DNA of 64,000 nucleotides, taken from assembly GCA_963730225.1 (NCBI GenBank), contig CAVSQX010000002.1, positions 558,001 through 622,000 on the forward strand. Direction: 5' to 3'. This document shows positions 34,166 through 42,972 of this stretch, piece by piece (positions within the stretch are counted from its first letter, which is position 1; every line of letters begins with the position of its first letter). The position numbers and the translations under genes are program-made. A model generated the notes under the pieces. That model was not told the origin of the DNA. It searched no databases and worked only from the letters and a program-made list of their open reading frames with translations. This stretch comes from CAVSQX01 sp963730225. GTDB taxonomy: Bacteria > Planctomycetota > Phycisphaerae > Tepidisphaerales > Tepidisphaeraceae.

Positions 34166-36185
34166 ATGGCTCTTTCCAGCAATAACGCCAAAGGTCCTTG
34201 GCTAAAACGGATTTCCCGCCCGACCGACCTCCGCAAGCTGAGCATGGATGATCTGGCCGCATTGGCCCAGGAAATGCGCCAGCAAATCTTCACCGCCGTC
34301 AGCAAAAACGGCGGACATCTGGCGTCGAACCTGGGCGTCGTCGATCTTACGCTGGCCCTGCATTACTGCTTCGATTTCGGCCCCTACCCGGCCGGTCCCG
34401 ATCGGTTGCTGTTTGACGTGGGCCATCAGTGTTATCCGCACAAATTACTGACCGGCCGGGCCGACCGATTCGACACGCTGCGAAAAAAAGGCTCCGTCGG
34501 CGGGTTTCCTTCCCCCGAAGAAAGCCCCTACGACCTGTTTGCCGTCGGTCATGCCGGCACGGCCATCAGCACTGCCGTGGGAATGGCCCGCGGCGATCAG
34601 GCGATGGGCCGCAAAAACCATGTCGTCGCCGTTGTCGGCGATGCGTCGATCGTCAACGGCCTGGCCTTCGAGGGCCTCAACGGCGCAGGACTGGTCAAGC
34701 GGCAATTGCTCATCATTCTCAACGACAACGGCATGAGCATCAGCGCTCCGCAAGGCGCGTTCAGCCAGTATCTGGAGCGCGTGCGGGTCAGCACGACGTA
34801 CGAGGAATTCAAGCGCGTCAGCGAAAAGATCGTGCATCGCCTGCCGCACAACATCGGCCACGCCGTCGAGCAGGCGTGGAATGCCCTGTGCGGCGGCGTC
34901 AAAGGGGCGATGTGGCCGGCGCAGATTTTTGAATCGCTCGGCATCAAATACATGGGCCCCATCGACGGCCACGACCTGCCCGGGCTGGTGAATTTTCTTT
35001 CGGAAATCAAGCACGTCGAAAAGCCCGTGCTGCTGCATGTGAAAACCAGGAAGGGCCAGGGGTACGAAATCACCACCAGCGAGCCGACCAAGTTCCACAG
35101 CCCCGCGGCGTTCAATGTCGTGGGCGAACTGAAACAAAACGATTGCCGCGTCGAGATTCGCAAAGGCGACGGCAAGAGCTGGACGACCGCATTCGCCGAC
35201 GCCGCGATCGATTTGGCCAACACGGATCAGCGCGTTTTCGCGCTCACCGCCGCCATGCCCGACGGCACCGGCCTGAGCAAGTTCGAAAAAGTGCATCCGA
35301 CGCGCTACATCGACACGGGAATTTGCGAAAGCCATCTGACCGCCATGTCCGCCGGCATGGCCAAGAGCGGCTTGCGGCCGATCGCCGCGATCTACTCGAC
35401 TTTCATTCAGCGCGCTTTCGATCAGGTATGGCAGGAAGTGATTCTCAATCATCTGCCGGTGGTTTTCTGCCTCGATCGCGCCGGCTTCGTCGGCGACGAC
35501 GGCGCAGTGCATCACGGCTTCATGGATCTGGCGTTTCTCCGCCCCATGCCCGGCATGGTGTTGATGGCCCCCAGCGACGAAGCCGAATTGAATCGCGCCC
35601 TGCGATTGGCCGTCTCGCTGGAGACCGCCAGTTCCATCCGCTATCCGCGCGACAATGTGCCCGCGCGGCAACTTTGAGGACATCATCGCTCCGCCGCTTC
35701 AGTCTGCCGCAAAGGAATCCTGGCAGACCGGCCGCAGCCGCGTGCTGCGCAGCGGCGATGACGCCACGCTGATCGTCTACGGTGCTTTGGCCGAAAGCGC
35801 CATGGCCGCCGCCGACTTGCTGAATGAAGACGGCATTTCGGTCGAAGTGATCGACGCTCGCTTCTGCAAACCGCTCGACGGCGAAATGCTCTCGCGCGTC
35901 CTTCGTCCCCGTCATGCCGTGCTGACGATTGAAGACCACAGCCTGCAAAACGGCTTCGGCTCCGCCGTCGCCGAATACGCCATCGCCCACAATTTGCCGA
36001 CCGAAAACCTCGTGCGTCTGGGCATGCCCGACCGCCTCATCGCTCACGCCACCCGCAAAGAGCAACTGGCCCAGATAGGCCTGGACCCCACCGGCATCGC
36101 CTCCAGCGTCCGCGATTCGCTGAAGAAAGACGGCGTGAAGCTCTCGGTGACTATTCCACGGCAACCGAAGCTGGCCCGGGCTTGA
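34166..36185 (+). CDS. dxs: 1-deoxy-D-xylulose-5-phosphate synthase (apparent frameshift)
   Basis: First enzyme of the MEP isoprenoid pathway; condenses pyruvate and glyceraldehyde 3-phosphate with thiamine diphosphate. Visible: RQQIFTAVSKNGGHLASNLG, LLFDVGHQCYPHKLLTGR, ESPYDLFAVGHAGTAISTA, cofactor loop AVVGDASIVNGLAFEGLN with LNDNGMSISAPQG, GPIDGHDLPGLV, then the pyrimidine domain (GICESHLTAMSAGMAKSGL, STFIQRAFDQVWQEVILN, GAVHHGFMDLAFLRPMP). An extra C near 35669 shifts the frame: VPAR then NFEDIIAPPL. The C-terminal domain follows (VLRSGDDATLIVYGA; VIDARFCKPLDG; VLTIEDHSLQNGFGSAVAEY). The cofactor motif reads GDA where many DXS have GDG. About 672 residues joined. Confidence 0.9.
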
Positions 36186-36260
36186 AAACGGCAAATCACC
36201 GGTATTTCCACACCCTGGCGAATCTGCATCACTTGCGACGCATTTAGGCTATGCATCGAC

Positions 36261-37169
36261 CTACGGCGTATATTTCGTCTCCGATCCGGAACGCACCGTC
36301 TCCTCAAAATTCTCTACCCGGCTGCCGGAGTGAACTTGCCAAGTGAAATGTCGCACCATCATAAGCGACCCACTGCCGCCGATTATGGAAGCGTCCAGGG
36401 AAACGTGTTGGACGTAATGGACCGAGATATCGCCGCCGCCGGAACTCGCGGAGGAAGGTTGGCTTGTTGGCCAAGCCAGCTTCAATTTCTCCGCGTGAAT
36501 GTCGACGTCAATTCTGGCGCATGGTATCGCGTCTACCGGTTCCAGAGCGACCAGAGTTGCCTGCCCAAACGCATTGCCTTCGGATAATTCAGCCCCCGGC
36601 ATCGAGCGACGCACTAATTGTGCGATGGATTTCATATCCAGGTTCCAAGTCTCACCCACGCTTCGAGGCACTGTCGTGCCGAAAAGTTTATCGTACGAGA
36701 GCGTATCGCGGGGTGTGGAGGGACGAATGAGAAATCCCAGCGGAGGCAGCAGATCATTCGAGATAGGCTTCCCGTTCACCGTGAATTTCGGGGTTGGTTC
36801 GGCCGCTTCGGCGATTAGCACTGTGCCAGCGGGGAGCAGCTCTTTATCTGTTTTGCCGTCGTAAGAAAACAGTCCCTGTATCGTGAATGCTATAGATTTT
36901 GCTGTCTCGCCATCGACGGCAAGGACTTTTTCGTCGGCTACAATCTTGGCCCCCATCAGCCAACCGTAATCTTGAATGGTGCGATCTCCTTCGCGCCCCA
37001 CGTAATGCAGGTCTTCCACGGTCGTGCGCTCAACCCGCGCGTGCTCACCGATTTTGGCCGGCCGATCTATTTGGATTTTGTAGGTTTGCTCGTCGCCGAA
37101 CGAATAGGTGGTCAACATCCCCAGCATCGCACCAACGGTAAGCGCGGCGAGTTTATTACGCGAGCCCAT
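36261..37169 (-). CDS. Secreted protein of unknown function
   Basis: 302 residues. A signal peptide is visible (KLAALTVGAMLGMLTTYSFG), then a beta-rich domain: HARVERTTVEDLHYVG near the N-terminus, AKSIAFTIQGLFSYDG, LPPLGFLIRPSTPRDTL, VGETWNLDMKSIAQLVRRSM and SVHYVQHVSLDASIIGG. It resembles planctomycete hypothetical secreted proteins with a repeated barrel fold but I cannot name the family. GGGGAAACC before the ATG at 37169 is a fair ribosome site. It is the last gene of a minus-strand group with leuC, peroxiredoxin and a DsbA-like protein (34-nt gap). Confidence 0.7.
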   Translation of the reverse strand: MGSRNKLAALTVGAMLGMLTTYSFGDEQTYKIQIDRPAKIGEHARVERTTVEDLHYVGREGDRTIQDYGWLMGAKIVADEKVLAVDGETAKSIAFTIQGLFSYDGKTDKELLPAGTVLIAEAAEPTPKFTVNGKPISNDLLPPLGFLIRPSTPRDTLSYDKLFGTTVPRSVGETWNLDMKSIAQLVRRSMPGAELSEGNAFGQATLVALEPVDAIPCARIDVDIHAEKLKLAWPTSQPSSASSGGGDISVHYVQHVSLDASIIGGSGSLMMVRHFTWQVHSGSRVENFEETVRSGSETKYTP

Positions 37170-37203
37170 GGTTTCCCCGCGAAGCCTCTCATTTAGCTAC
37201 AAG

Positions 37204-37836
37204 CTAAATCATTAACGCGATTTCCGATTTGATCGTCGTCGCTCTCATTCTGCGCCGGCCACCGCGTGCGTGTCCGCCAGGCTTGTGCGGCTGTGCTATC
37301 GCCATCCCAACGGCGTCGGTCAGAGATTCAAGATCAAACGCACCATCATGTCGCCTGCCGTTGATAAAAAATGTTGGCGTGCCGTTCACGCCGCTGCGCA
37401 CGCCGCCGAGAAAATCCTCGCGGATTCGCTCCACATAAGTTCCACGTGAAAGTTCAGCTACGAAGCGGTCTTTGTCCAAGTTCAATTTGATGGCGTACGC
37501 CACCAGATCATCGTCTTGCAGCGCCTGTTGATGCTCATAAAGCATGTCGTGCATTTCCCAGAAGCGCCCCTGCGCCGCGGCGGCCTCGGCGGCTTCGGCA
37601 GCATGGGCGGCGTGGGGGTGCATCTCGGCCAACGGGAAATTTCGAAAAACGAATCGAATCTGCTCGCCCATTCGCTTGATCAGCTCTTTCACAATGGGAT
37701 ACGCCTGCCCGCAGTACGGGCATTCATAATCTCCGTACTCAACAAGCGTCACGCCAGCAGCCGGCGGACCTTGAATGTGATCGCGCTGATCGGAAACGGC
37801 CACCGCAAGCGTCGGTTTCTCGGCTTTTTCAGGCAT
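37204..37836 (-). CDS. DsbA-like thioredoxin-fold oxidoreductase
   Basis: 210 residues. Thioredoxin_4/DsbA-type fold with active site YGDYECPYCGQAYPIVKEL (CPYC) at about residue 37, the inserted helical domain (AHAAEAAEAAAAQGRFWEMH, LYEHQQALQDDDLVAYA) and the cis-Pro loop GVNGTPTFFINGRRHDG. FVFRNFPLAEMHPHA is typical of the Frankia/cyanobacterial-like group. No signal peptide, so it is probably cytoplasmic. The basic tail (HARGGRRRMRATT) is unusual. It overlaps the upstream peroxiredoxin gene by 8 nt, indicating translational coupling and a shared redox role. Confidence 0.85.
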   Translation of the reverse strand: MPEKAEKPTLAVAVSDQRDHIQGPPAAGVTLVEYGDYECPYCGQAYPIVKELIKRMGEQIRFVFRNFPLAEMHPHAAHAAEAAEAAAAQGRFWEMHDMLYEHQQALQDDDLVAYAIKLNLDKDRFVAELSRGTYVERIREDFLGGVRSGVNGTPTFFINGRRHDGAFDLESLTDAVGMAIAQPHKPGGHARGGRRRMRATTIKSEIALMI

Positions 37837-38377
37837 GACTGGCTTCCTTAGCGTCCAGTGATTCCAGCGCCCGCAGGATGCCGTCTGCGCCGGGATTCAC
37901 GCCTTCGGGCGAGACATACGACCAGCGAATGATTCCCTTGGCATCGATAACGAACAGAGCCCGCTCGCAGTAGCCCCTGGCATGATCGTAAACGCCGTAT
38001 TTTTCCGAGACGGCACCCTTGGGCTCGAAGTCCGCCAGCAGCGGGAAATGCAGGTTACGGTCGTGGCCGTAGGCGGAATGGCACCAGACGCCGTCGACGG
38101 AAATTCCGATGAGTTGGGCGGAATGCTTGTTCAATTCCGGCAGAATCTCGTTGAATAGAGCTAGCTCGTCGCCGCAAACCGGGCTCCAATCGGCGGGATA
38201 GAACGCCAAAACTACCGGCCGCCCTCGAAAGTCGCGCAATCGCACCGTCTGATCCGGCGTGCTGTTGAGTTCAAAGTCGGGCGCGGCGGTTCCCGTCGGA
38301 AGCACGGCGCGGGCTTTGTGTTCGCCGCCCGATCGGCCGTGCGATGGTTTATGAGAATGTGATTGCGAATTGGCCAA
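37829..38377 (-). CDS. Peroxiredoxin (AhpC/TSA family)
   Basis: 182 residues. Reduces peroxides using a reactive Cys: VVLAFYPADWSPVCGDELAL holds the Pro-x(3)-Ser/Thr-x(2)-Cys type site. Also seen are GTAAPDFELNST (N-terminal strand), LIGISVDGVWCHSAYGHDR, FPLLADFEPKGAVSEKYGVY and ERALFVIDAKGIIRWSYVS, as in the AhpE/Prx family. A His/Ser-rich N-terminal tail precedes the fold. The start is TTG at 38377 since GGGGGTGA lies 7 nt upstream and no ATG or GTG precedes the fold in frame; this is 2 nt after leuC ends. The operon partner downstream is a DsbA-like protein. Confidence 0.87.
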   Translation of the reverse strand: MANSQSHSHKPSHGRSGGEHKARAVLPTGTAAPDFELNSTPDQTVRLRDFRGRPVVLAFYPADWSPVCGDELALFNEILPELNKHSAQLIGISVDGVWCHSAYGHDRNLHFPLLADFEPKGAVSEKYGVYDHARGYCERALFVIDAKGIIRWSYVSPEGVNPGADGILRALESLDAKEASHA

Positions 38378-38379
38378 GC

Positions 38380-39786
38380 TTAAATCACCCCCGCCATCCC
38401 CGTCTCGATCTTCGTCGAAACATACTCCCGCGGATCGGTCACATGTCCGGTCAGCGCACTGGCGGCAACCGTCAGCGGGCTGGCCAGAAATACGCTGCTT
38501 TTGGTGCTGCCCATGCGGCCGGGGAAATTGCGGTTGGTCGTGCTGATGCAAACCTCGTTTTTCATCAACCGGCCGAAGGTATCCGGCGGGCCGCCGAGGC
38601 ACGCTCCGCAGCCGCTGGCGAAAACTTCGCAGCCGGCGTCGAGCAGAACTTCTTCGATGCTCTTTTCGTTTCCCTGCCGATCGGCTCCGCGCAGGTTCAG
38701 CCGTTTCATGTCGGCATGAACTTCGGTGCTGCCGGGGACCACTTTGGTCGGAATCTTCACGCGATGGCCCTTGAGCAAATTGGCGGCGAAAATCATGTCG
38801 GTGATTTTTCCGCCGGTGCAGGAGCCGATGTACGCCTGATCGAGCTTCACGTCGCGGCAATTGTGGGCGGTGTCGCGGTTGTCAGGGCTGTGCGGCTTGG
38901 CGACCAGCGGCTCCAGCGCCGCCAAATCCCATTCGGCTTCGAAGAAATAATTCGCGTCGCCGTCTTCCGTCACGACATTCCAATCGGGCCGATTGCTGCG
39001 ATGGCGAACATACGCCAGAGTTTTTTCATCGACGTCGCACACGCCGTTTTTTCCGCCGGCTTCGATGGCCATGTTGGTCAGCGTCATGCGGTCTTCCAGC
39101 GTCAGCGAGTTGATTCCGCTGCCGGTGAAATACATCGAGCGATAGGTCGCTCCGTCGACGCCGATCTCGCCGATGACGGCCAGAATCAGATCCTTGGCCG
39201 TCAGGTACGGCGGAATCTCGCCGTGGAAAGCGAACTTCATCGTCGGCGGAACTTTCAGCCAGGTTTTGCCGGTGCCCAGGGCGAAGGCCGCGTCGGTGTT
39301 GCCGACGCCGGTGGCGAATTGGCCGAACGCGCCGGCGGTGCAGGTGTGGCTGTCGGTGCCCAATAAAATCTCGCCGGGGCGGATGTGGCCTTCTTCCGGC
39401 AGGGCCTTGTGACAAACGCCCTTGTAGTTGGTTTTAGTCGGATCGCGATACGGATTGGGCATCGTCGGCTCGAGCGTGACGAATTCCGGATCGTAATAAT
39501 ATTTGAGTCCCTGCTCCTTCACAAAATCGCGCAGCGTCTGCACGTTGCGATGACATTTCTGATCGGCGGTGAAGATGTAGTGATCGGGAATGATGACGAC
39601 GCGGTCCTTGTCCCAGACTTTCGCGTCGCGGCCGAATTTTTCATGGAAAATGCCGATCGTGCCCGGCCCGCAGACATCGTGGGTCATGAGAATGTCGATG
39701 TCGACCCAGACATTCTCGCCCGGCTCGACGCGCTGTTTACCGGCGTGCTGAGCCAGAATCTTCTCGGTGATGGTCATGCCGGACAT
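38380..39786 (-). CDS. leuC: 3-isopropylmalate dehydratase large subunit
   Basis: 468 residues. With LeuD it isomerises 2-isopropylmalate to 3-isopropylmalate in leucine synthesis, using a 4Fe-4S cluster. Visible: MTITEKILAQHAGKQRVEPG, DIDILMTHDVCGPGTIGIF, VCHKALPEEGHIRPGEILLG, GTDSHTCTAGAFGQFATGVG, the cluster Cys in YIGSCTGGKITDMI and ASGCGACLGGPPDT, and TTNRNFPGRMGS. This is the LeuC/homoaconitase branch seen in planctomycetes and archaea, not the E. coli subtype. The ATG at 39786 follows AGGAGAAG by about 5 nt. LeuD is not adjacent; instead a peroxiredoxin starts at its stop. Confidence 0.9.
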   Translation of the reverse strand: MSGMTITEKILAQHAGKQRVEPGENVWVDIDILMTHDVCGPGTIGIFHEKFGRDAKVWDKDRVVIIPDHYIFTADQKCHRNVQTLRDFVKEQGLKYYYDPEFVTLEPTMPNPYRDPTKTNYKGVCHKALPEEGHIRPGEILLGTDSHTCTAGAFGQFATGVGNTDAAFALGTGKTWLKVPPTMKFAFHGEIPPYLTAKDLILAVIGEIGVDGATYRSMYFTGSGINSLTLEDRMTLTNMAIEAGGKNGVCDVDEKTLAYVRHRSNRPDWNVVTEDGDANYFFEAEWDLAALEPLVAKPHSPDNRDTAHNCRDVKLDQAYIGSCTGGKITDMIFAANLLKGHRVKIPTKVVPGSTEVHADMKRLNLRGADRQGNEKSIEEVLLDAGCEVFASGCGACLGGPPDTFGRLMKNEVCISTTNRNFPGRMGSTKSSVFLASPLTVAASALTGHVTDPREYVSTKIETGMAGVI

Positions 39787-39878
39787 GCAACTTCTCCTTG
39801 GAATCTTCGGACTTGAAGTATAGCCGCACCGCCGCCGGGGTTCTATCCAAACTTCACTTAGTGCCATGGGGTGCAGAT

Positions 39879-40682
39879 TCACGGACTTGGCTGAGTCGTG
39901 CTGGAAGGTGCAAGAACCGCCATCAGAACGCGGTGGGCCAAAAGCCGGTAGGCCTGATTCTCATCGTCGGGCCATTGGCTTGAGTTCTCGCCCAGGGCGG
40001 TGAGCTGATCGAGAAGATTCTGTCGCAGCGATTGAGCGTTGATGCCGCTGGGCGCGTTGATCTTCCACGAATCGGGGAGTTCGTGAATCATCGGCACTTT
40101 CAGCTCGGGCAAACCGCCGACGGGCTGAAGCGTGGCCATGGCGATGCTGCGGCCCTTTTCCGCTTCGGCATCGGGCAAGGACATGTCGGTGTTCTTCAAC
40201 ACCGCCGTCGCCAACTCGTCGTCGCGTCCAATCTGCCCCTGCTGGATGTCGGCGAACTGCTCGCCAAAGGCCACCGTGGCGTCGGCGACATCCATGTCGT
40301 GTCCGTACTTCTGTTTCCAGCTTTGAGTGATTTGTTGGATGCGCCCATCGAGGGTGGGGCCGTAATTGTCTTTGTAGGTTTCGGACTTTTTGACTCGATC
40401 GCGGTCGGCGGTGACGAGGCGATCGGCCAGATGAACGAGATCGGCCTTGGTGACGGCTTCCTCGGTGACGCCGGAAAGCACGCCGAGAATGTTCTGAGTG
40501 TCCGGCGCGGGATTGTTCGCCGTCGGCTTGCCGGCGCCGGCCTGTTCCAGCGTGTTGCGAATGGCGTCGGCGGCGGAGGGGGCCGTGGTGGGATTGTCCG
40601 CGGCCAGCACGCTCGGGTGGATCGAGGCGGGCAGGGCGCAGGCGGCCAATGCGGCGAGGATGGTCCACGTGAAGGGTTTCAT
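39879..40682 (-). CDS. Secreted alpha-helical protein of unknown function
   Basis: 267 residues. Signal peptide FTWTILAALAACALPAS at the N-terminus, mature part rich in Ala, Thr and Asp, mostly helical: AADAIRNTLEQAGAGK, KADLVHLADRLVTADRDRVK, IQQITQSWKQKYGHDMDVAD and MIHELPDSWKINAPSGI. I recognise a general planctomycete secreted helical type but no named family. The ATG at 40682 has no ribosome site; TAGAAT lies 6 nt upstream, fitting a leaderless transcript. Divergent from mqnE across only 82 bp. Confidence 0.7.
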   Translation of the reverse strand: MKPFTWTILAALAACALPASIHPSVLAADNPTTAPSAADAIRNTLEQAGAGKPTANNPAPDTQNILGVLSGVTEEAVTKADLVHLADRLVTADRDRVKKSETYKDNYGPTLDGRIQQITQSWKQKYGHDMDVADATVAFGEQFADIQQGQIGRDDELATAVLKNTDMSLPDAEAEKGRSIAMATLQPVGGLPELKVPMIHELPDSWKINAPSGINAQSLRQNLLDQLTALGENSSQWPDDENQAYRLLAHRVLMAVLAPSSTTQPSP

Positions 40683-40688
40683 ATCCGT

Positions 40689-40757
40689 ATTCTACGGGAT
40701 TGCGGCTGATTCAAAAACGTTGAAAGTTCTCCAGGGACCGGCTGCGGGCCGTATACT
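40689..40757. promoter_or_regulatory. Divergent promoter region with two close -10 boxes
   Basis: On the minus strand TAGAAT (40694-40689) is 6 nt before the ATG of the secreted protein. On the plus strand TATACT (40752-40757) is 7 nt before the ATG of mqnE (40765). Neither gene has a Shine-Dalgarno. No good -35 is seen at standard spacing. The arrangement suggests two leaderless transcripts. Confidence 0.5.
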
Positions 40758-40764
40758 GCACAAA

Positions 40765-41960
40765 ATGGAAGTGGATGCGTCACAGTTGATCGACCGGGCC
40801 CTTTGGCCGATTGCCGAGAAATTGTCGGCCGGCGAGCTCTTGTCGGCCGAAGATGGAATGGCCCTGTATTGCAGCCGGGATCTGCACGGTGTTGGGCGGT
40901 TGGCGAATTTCGTGCGCGAATCCCTGCACGGCGACAACACCTACTACAACCGAAATCGGCACATCAATTACACGAACGTCTGCGCCCTGAGCTGCAAGTT
41001 CTGCTCGTTCTACCGCAAGCGCGGGGAAGAGGGCGCTTACGAGATGCCGGTGGAGCAGGTGGTGGCGACCGCGCGCAAGGCGGCCGACGCCGGCGCGACG
41101 GAAGTGCACATCGTCGGAGGATTGCATCCGTGGCTGAAGTTCGATTACTACCTGGAAATGCTCGGGGGCATTCGGCGGGAGAGTCCGCAACTGCACATCA
41201 AGGCGTTCACGGCGATCGAGATTATTCACTTCAGCCGAATCGCCCACATGAGCATCGAAGAGGTGCTGATCGCGCTGCGCAAGCCGGCCTGGGCAGTCTT
41301 CCCGGCGGCGGGGCGGAGATATTCGACGATCGCGTTCACGATGAAGTGTTCAAGGGAAAGGTGCGCGAAGATCGCTGGTTTGAAGTGCATCGAACCGCGC
41401 ATCGGCTGGGAATCTTCAGCAATGCGACGATGCTGTATGGCCATGTGGAGACGCCGGCGGAGCGGGTGGGGCATTTGATCAAGCTGCGGGAGTTGCAGGC
41501 GGAGTCGTTGGAGAGAGGCACGAAGGCTCGAAGGCACGAAGGCACGGAGCGGGAGCAAACCGGCGATTCTTCTTCCTCCCTGCCAGCCTGTTTCAATTGC
41601 GTCATTCCGCTTTCCTTCATTCCCGAAAACAGCGAGTTGGGAAATCTGCCGGGCCCGACGGGGTTGACCGACCTGCGAACTCTGGCCGTTGCGCGGCTAA
41701 TGCTGAACAACATCGCGCACGTGAAGGCGTTCTGGATCATGCAGGGAATTGGATTGTCTCAACTCGCGCTGGACTGGGGCTGCGATGATCTGGACGGCAC
41801 CGTCGTCTGGTACGACATCACCAAACGGCAGGGAAAGGGCGTGCATCAGGAATTTCACGTGGACGACATCAAGCGGCTGATCCGCGAAGCCGGTCGCACA
41901 CCCATCGAGCGCGACACGCTCTATCGGCCGTTGGGGCGCGTCGAGGTGGGCGTCGGCTGA
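40765..41960 (+). CDS. mqnE: Aminofutalosine synthase MqnE (apparent frameshift; in-frame repeat insertion)
   Basis: Radical SAM enzyme of the futalosine menaquinone pathway. The cluster motif is NVCALSCKFCSFYRKRGE (CxxxCxxC), preceded by NRHINYTN. EVHIVGGLHPWLKFDYYLEM and IKAFTAIEIIHFSRI follow. A base is missing near 41283: after VLIALRK the conserved AGLGSLPGGGAEIFDDRVHD continues in the next frame, with GIFSNATMLYGHVE and LIKLRELQ. Then residues around 250-275 (ERGTKARRHEGTEREQTG) come from a repeat block absent from normal MqnE, before IPLSFIPENSELGNLPGP, RLMLNNIAHVKAFWIMQG and ALDWGCDDLDGTVVWYDI. About 398 residues. Overlaps the convergent mazG-like gene by 40 nt. Confidence 0.88.
41513..41550. 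repeat. Octamer repeat (GGCACGAA family) inside mqnE
   Basis: Unit GGCACGAA/GGCACGGA (8 bp), about four copies with one C-to-T variant, encoding RGTKARRHEGTE. It interrupts the link between the conserved LRELQ and FIPEN segments without breaking the frame. Same family as 53590-53631 and the arms of 59778-59925. Confidence 0.82.
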
Positions 41961-42313
41961 GTGAATTCAGTGTATTTTGTCGCTACGCCTTTGGATTTTT
42001 CGACGGGGTATTTCTGGGCGTTGGCGCGCAGCTTTTCACGGAACGCGCTGGCCAGATCGATCTGCTGATCGTTGGCGAGGATCAAAACCCAGTAAAGCAC
42101 GTCGGCCAATTCCTCTCCGGTGTGCTGACGAACGCCGGCCAGGTGCTCCGCCAGCGGCGGGCCGTTTTTCCATTGCATGATTTCGATCAACTCCGCGACC
42201 TCCAGCATCAGCGACAGCGCGACATCCTTGGGATTGTGGAATTGCTTCCAATCGCGCTGGTTGCGAAAGTCCAGAGCCAACTGCGTTAATTCCGCGATCG
42301 TTGCGTCGGACAT
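41921..42313 (-). CDS. MazG-like nucleotide pyrophosphohydrolase
   Basis: 130 residues. All-alpha NTP pyrophosphatase, house-cleaning dCTPase/MazG-type: WKQFHNPKDVALSLMLEVAE, LIEIMQWKNGPPLAEH, GEELADVLYWVLILAND hold the metal-binding Glu and Asp residues (ExxE then ExxD). The C-terminal extension past KYPVEKSKGVATKYTEF is short. The start at 42313 overlaps the plsC-type gene by 28 nt on the same strand. It is the last gene of the thuA-cmk-plsC group; its end overlaps mqnE (opposite strand) by 40 nt. Confidence 0.88.
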   Translation of the reverse strand: MSDATIAELTQLALDFRNQRDWKQFHNPKDVALSLMLEVAELIEIMQWKNGPPLAEHLAGVRQHTGEELADVLYWVLILANDQQIDLASAFREKLRANAQKYPVEKSKGVATKYTEFTQPTPTSTRPNGR

Positions 42314-42954
42314 AAATCGGTTCCTCGATTGGAGCGATACGCACGCAATTCAGCAAGCAGATTGTGCAGCGTTTGATCGACCAGATTCACGATCTCGTGC
42401 GAGCGTAGCCCCTTGACGGTCAGCGGCGGTCCGAATTTTACCCGCACGGGGGCAGGCCTGAACATCACGCTGCCGCTGGGCCACGCTTTGAACGCGCCGT
42501 GGATCGCCACCGGCACGATCGGCACCTGGCTCTTGCGAACCAGCAACACAATGCCCGGCTGCAACGGAAGCATTTGGCCATCGAGCGTTCGAGAGCCTTC
42601 GGGAAAGACGGTCAGCGCATGTCCTTCCTGCAAGCGGCGAATGGTTTCTCGGATCGCGCCCAGATCGCCGGTTCCCTGGTGAAGCGGAAAGGCGCCGAGT
42701 TCGCGAATCAGCCAGCTGAATCCGTGGGATTCGAACAACTGCGCCTTGGCCAGGAACGAGAGCGGACGTTTCAGTTGGGCCCCGAGGCAAACCGGATCGA
42801 GATAGCTCTGATGATTCGCCACCAGCAGCACGCCGCCGGTCGGTGGAACGTGCTCGATGCCGAACACTTTCAGATCGAGCAATACCGTGGACAGAATTCG
42901 GCTCACCACCTGCAACCCACGGTAGATCGGCTTGTTCGCTGAGCGGGGGATCAT
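42286..42954 (-). CDS. plsC: 1-acyl-sn-glycerol-3-phosphate acyltransferase
   Basis: 222 residues. Makes phosphatidic acid from lysophosphatidate at the inner membrane. Four acyltransferase blocks are visible: GVLLVANHQSYLDPVCLG (catalytic His-x4-Asp), SWLIRELGAFPLHQGTG, ALTVFPEGSRTLDGQMLPL (FPEGSR), and QVPIVPVAIHGAFKAWPSG. The N-terminal hydrophobic stretch VVSRILSTVLLDLKVFGIEH is typical. The gene follows cmk by 18 nt, an arrangement (cmk-plsC) common in bacteria. Its end overlaps the mazG-like gene. Confidence 0.91.
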   Translation of the reverse strand: MIPRSANKPIYRGLQVVSRILSTVLLDLKVFGIEHVPPTGGVLLVANHQSYLDPVCLGAQLKRPLSFLAKAQLFESHGFSWLIRELGAFPLHQGTGDLGAIRETIRRLQEGHALTVFPEGSRTLDGQMLPLQPGIVLLVRKSQVPIVPVAIHGAFKAWPSGSVMFRPAPVRVKFGPPLTVKGLRSHEIVNLVDQTLHNLLAELRAYRSNRGTDLCPTQRSRN

Positions 42955-42972
42955 GGGCGAATCACAAGCGGC

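Noticed and set aside
35640..35690. Programmed frameshift in dxs
   Set aside because: There is no slippery heptamer or downstream structure, dxs is not known to use one, and many other genes here show the same kind of one-base break.
37829..38860. A 343-codon minus-strand gene covering the peroxiredoxin and part of leuC
   Set aside because: The first half is antiframe coding over leuC; the peroxiredoxin has its own TTG start with a good ribosome site at 38377.
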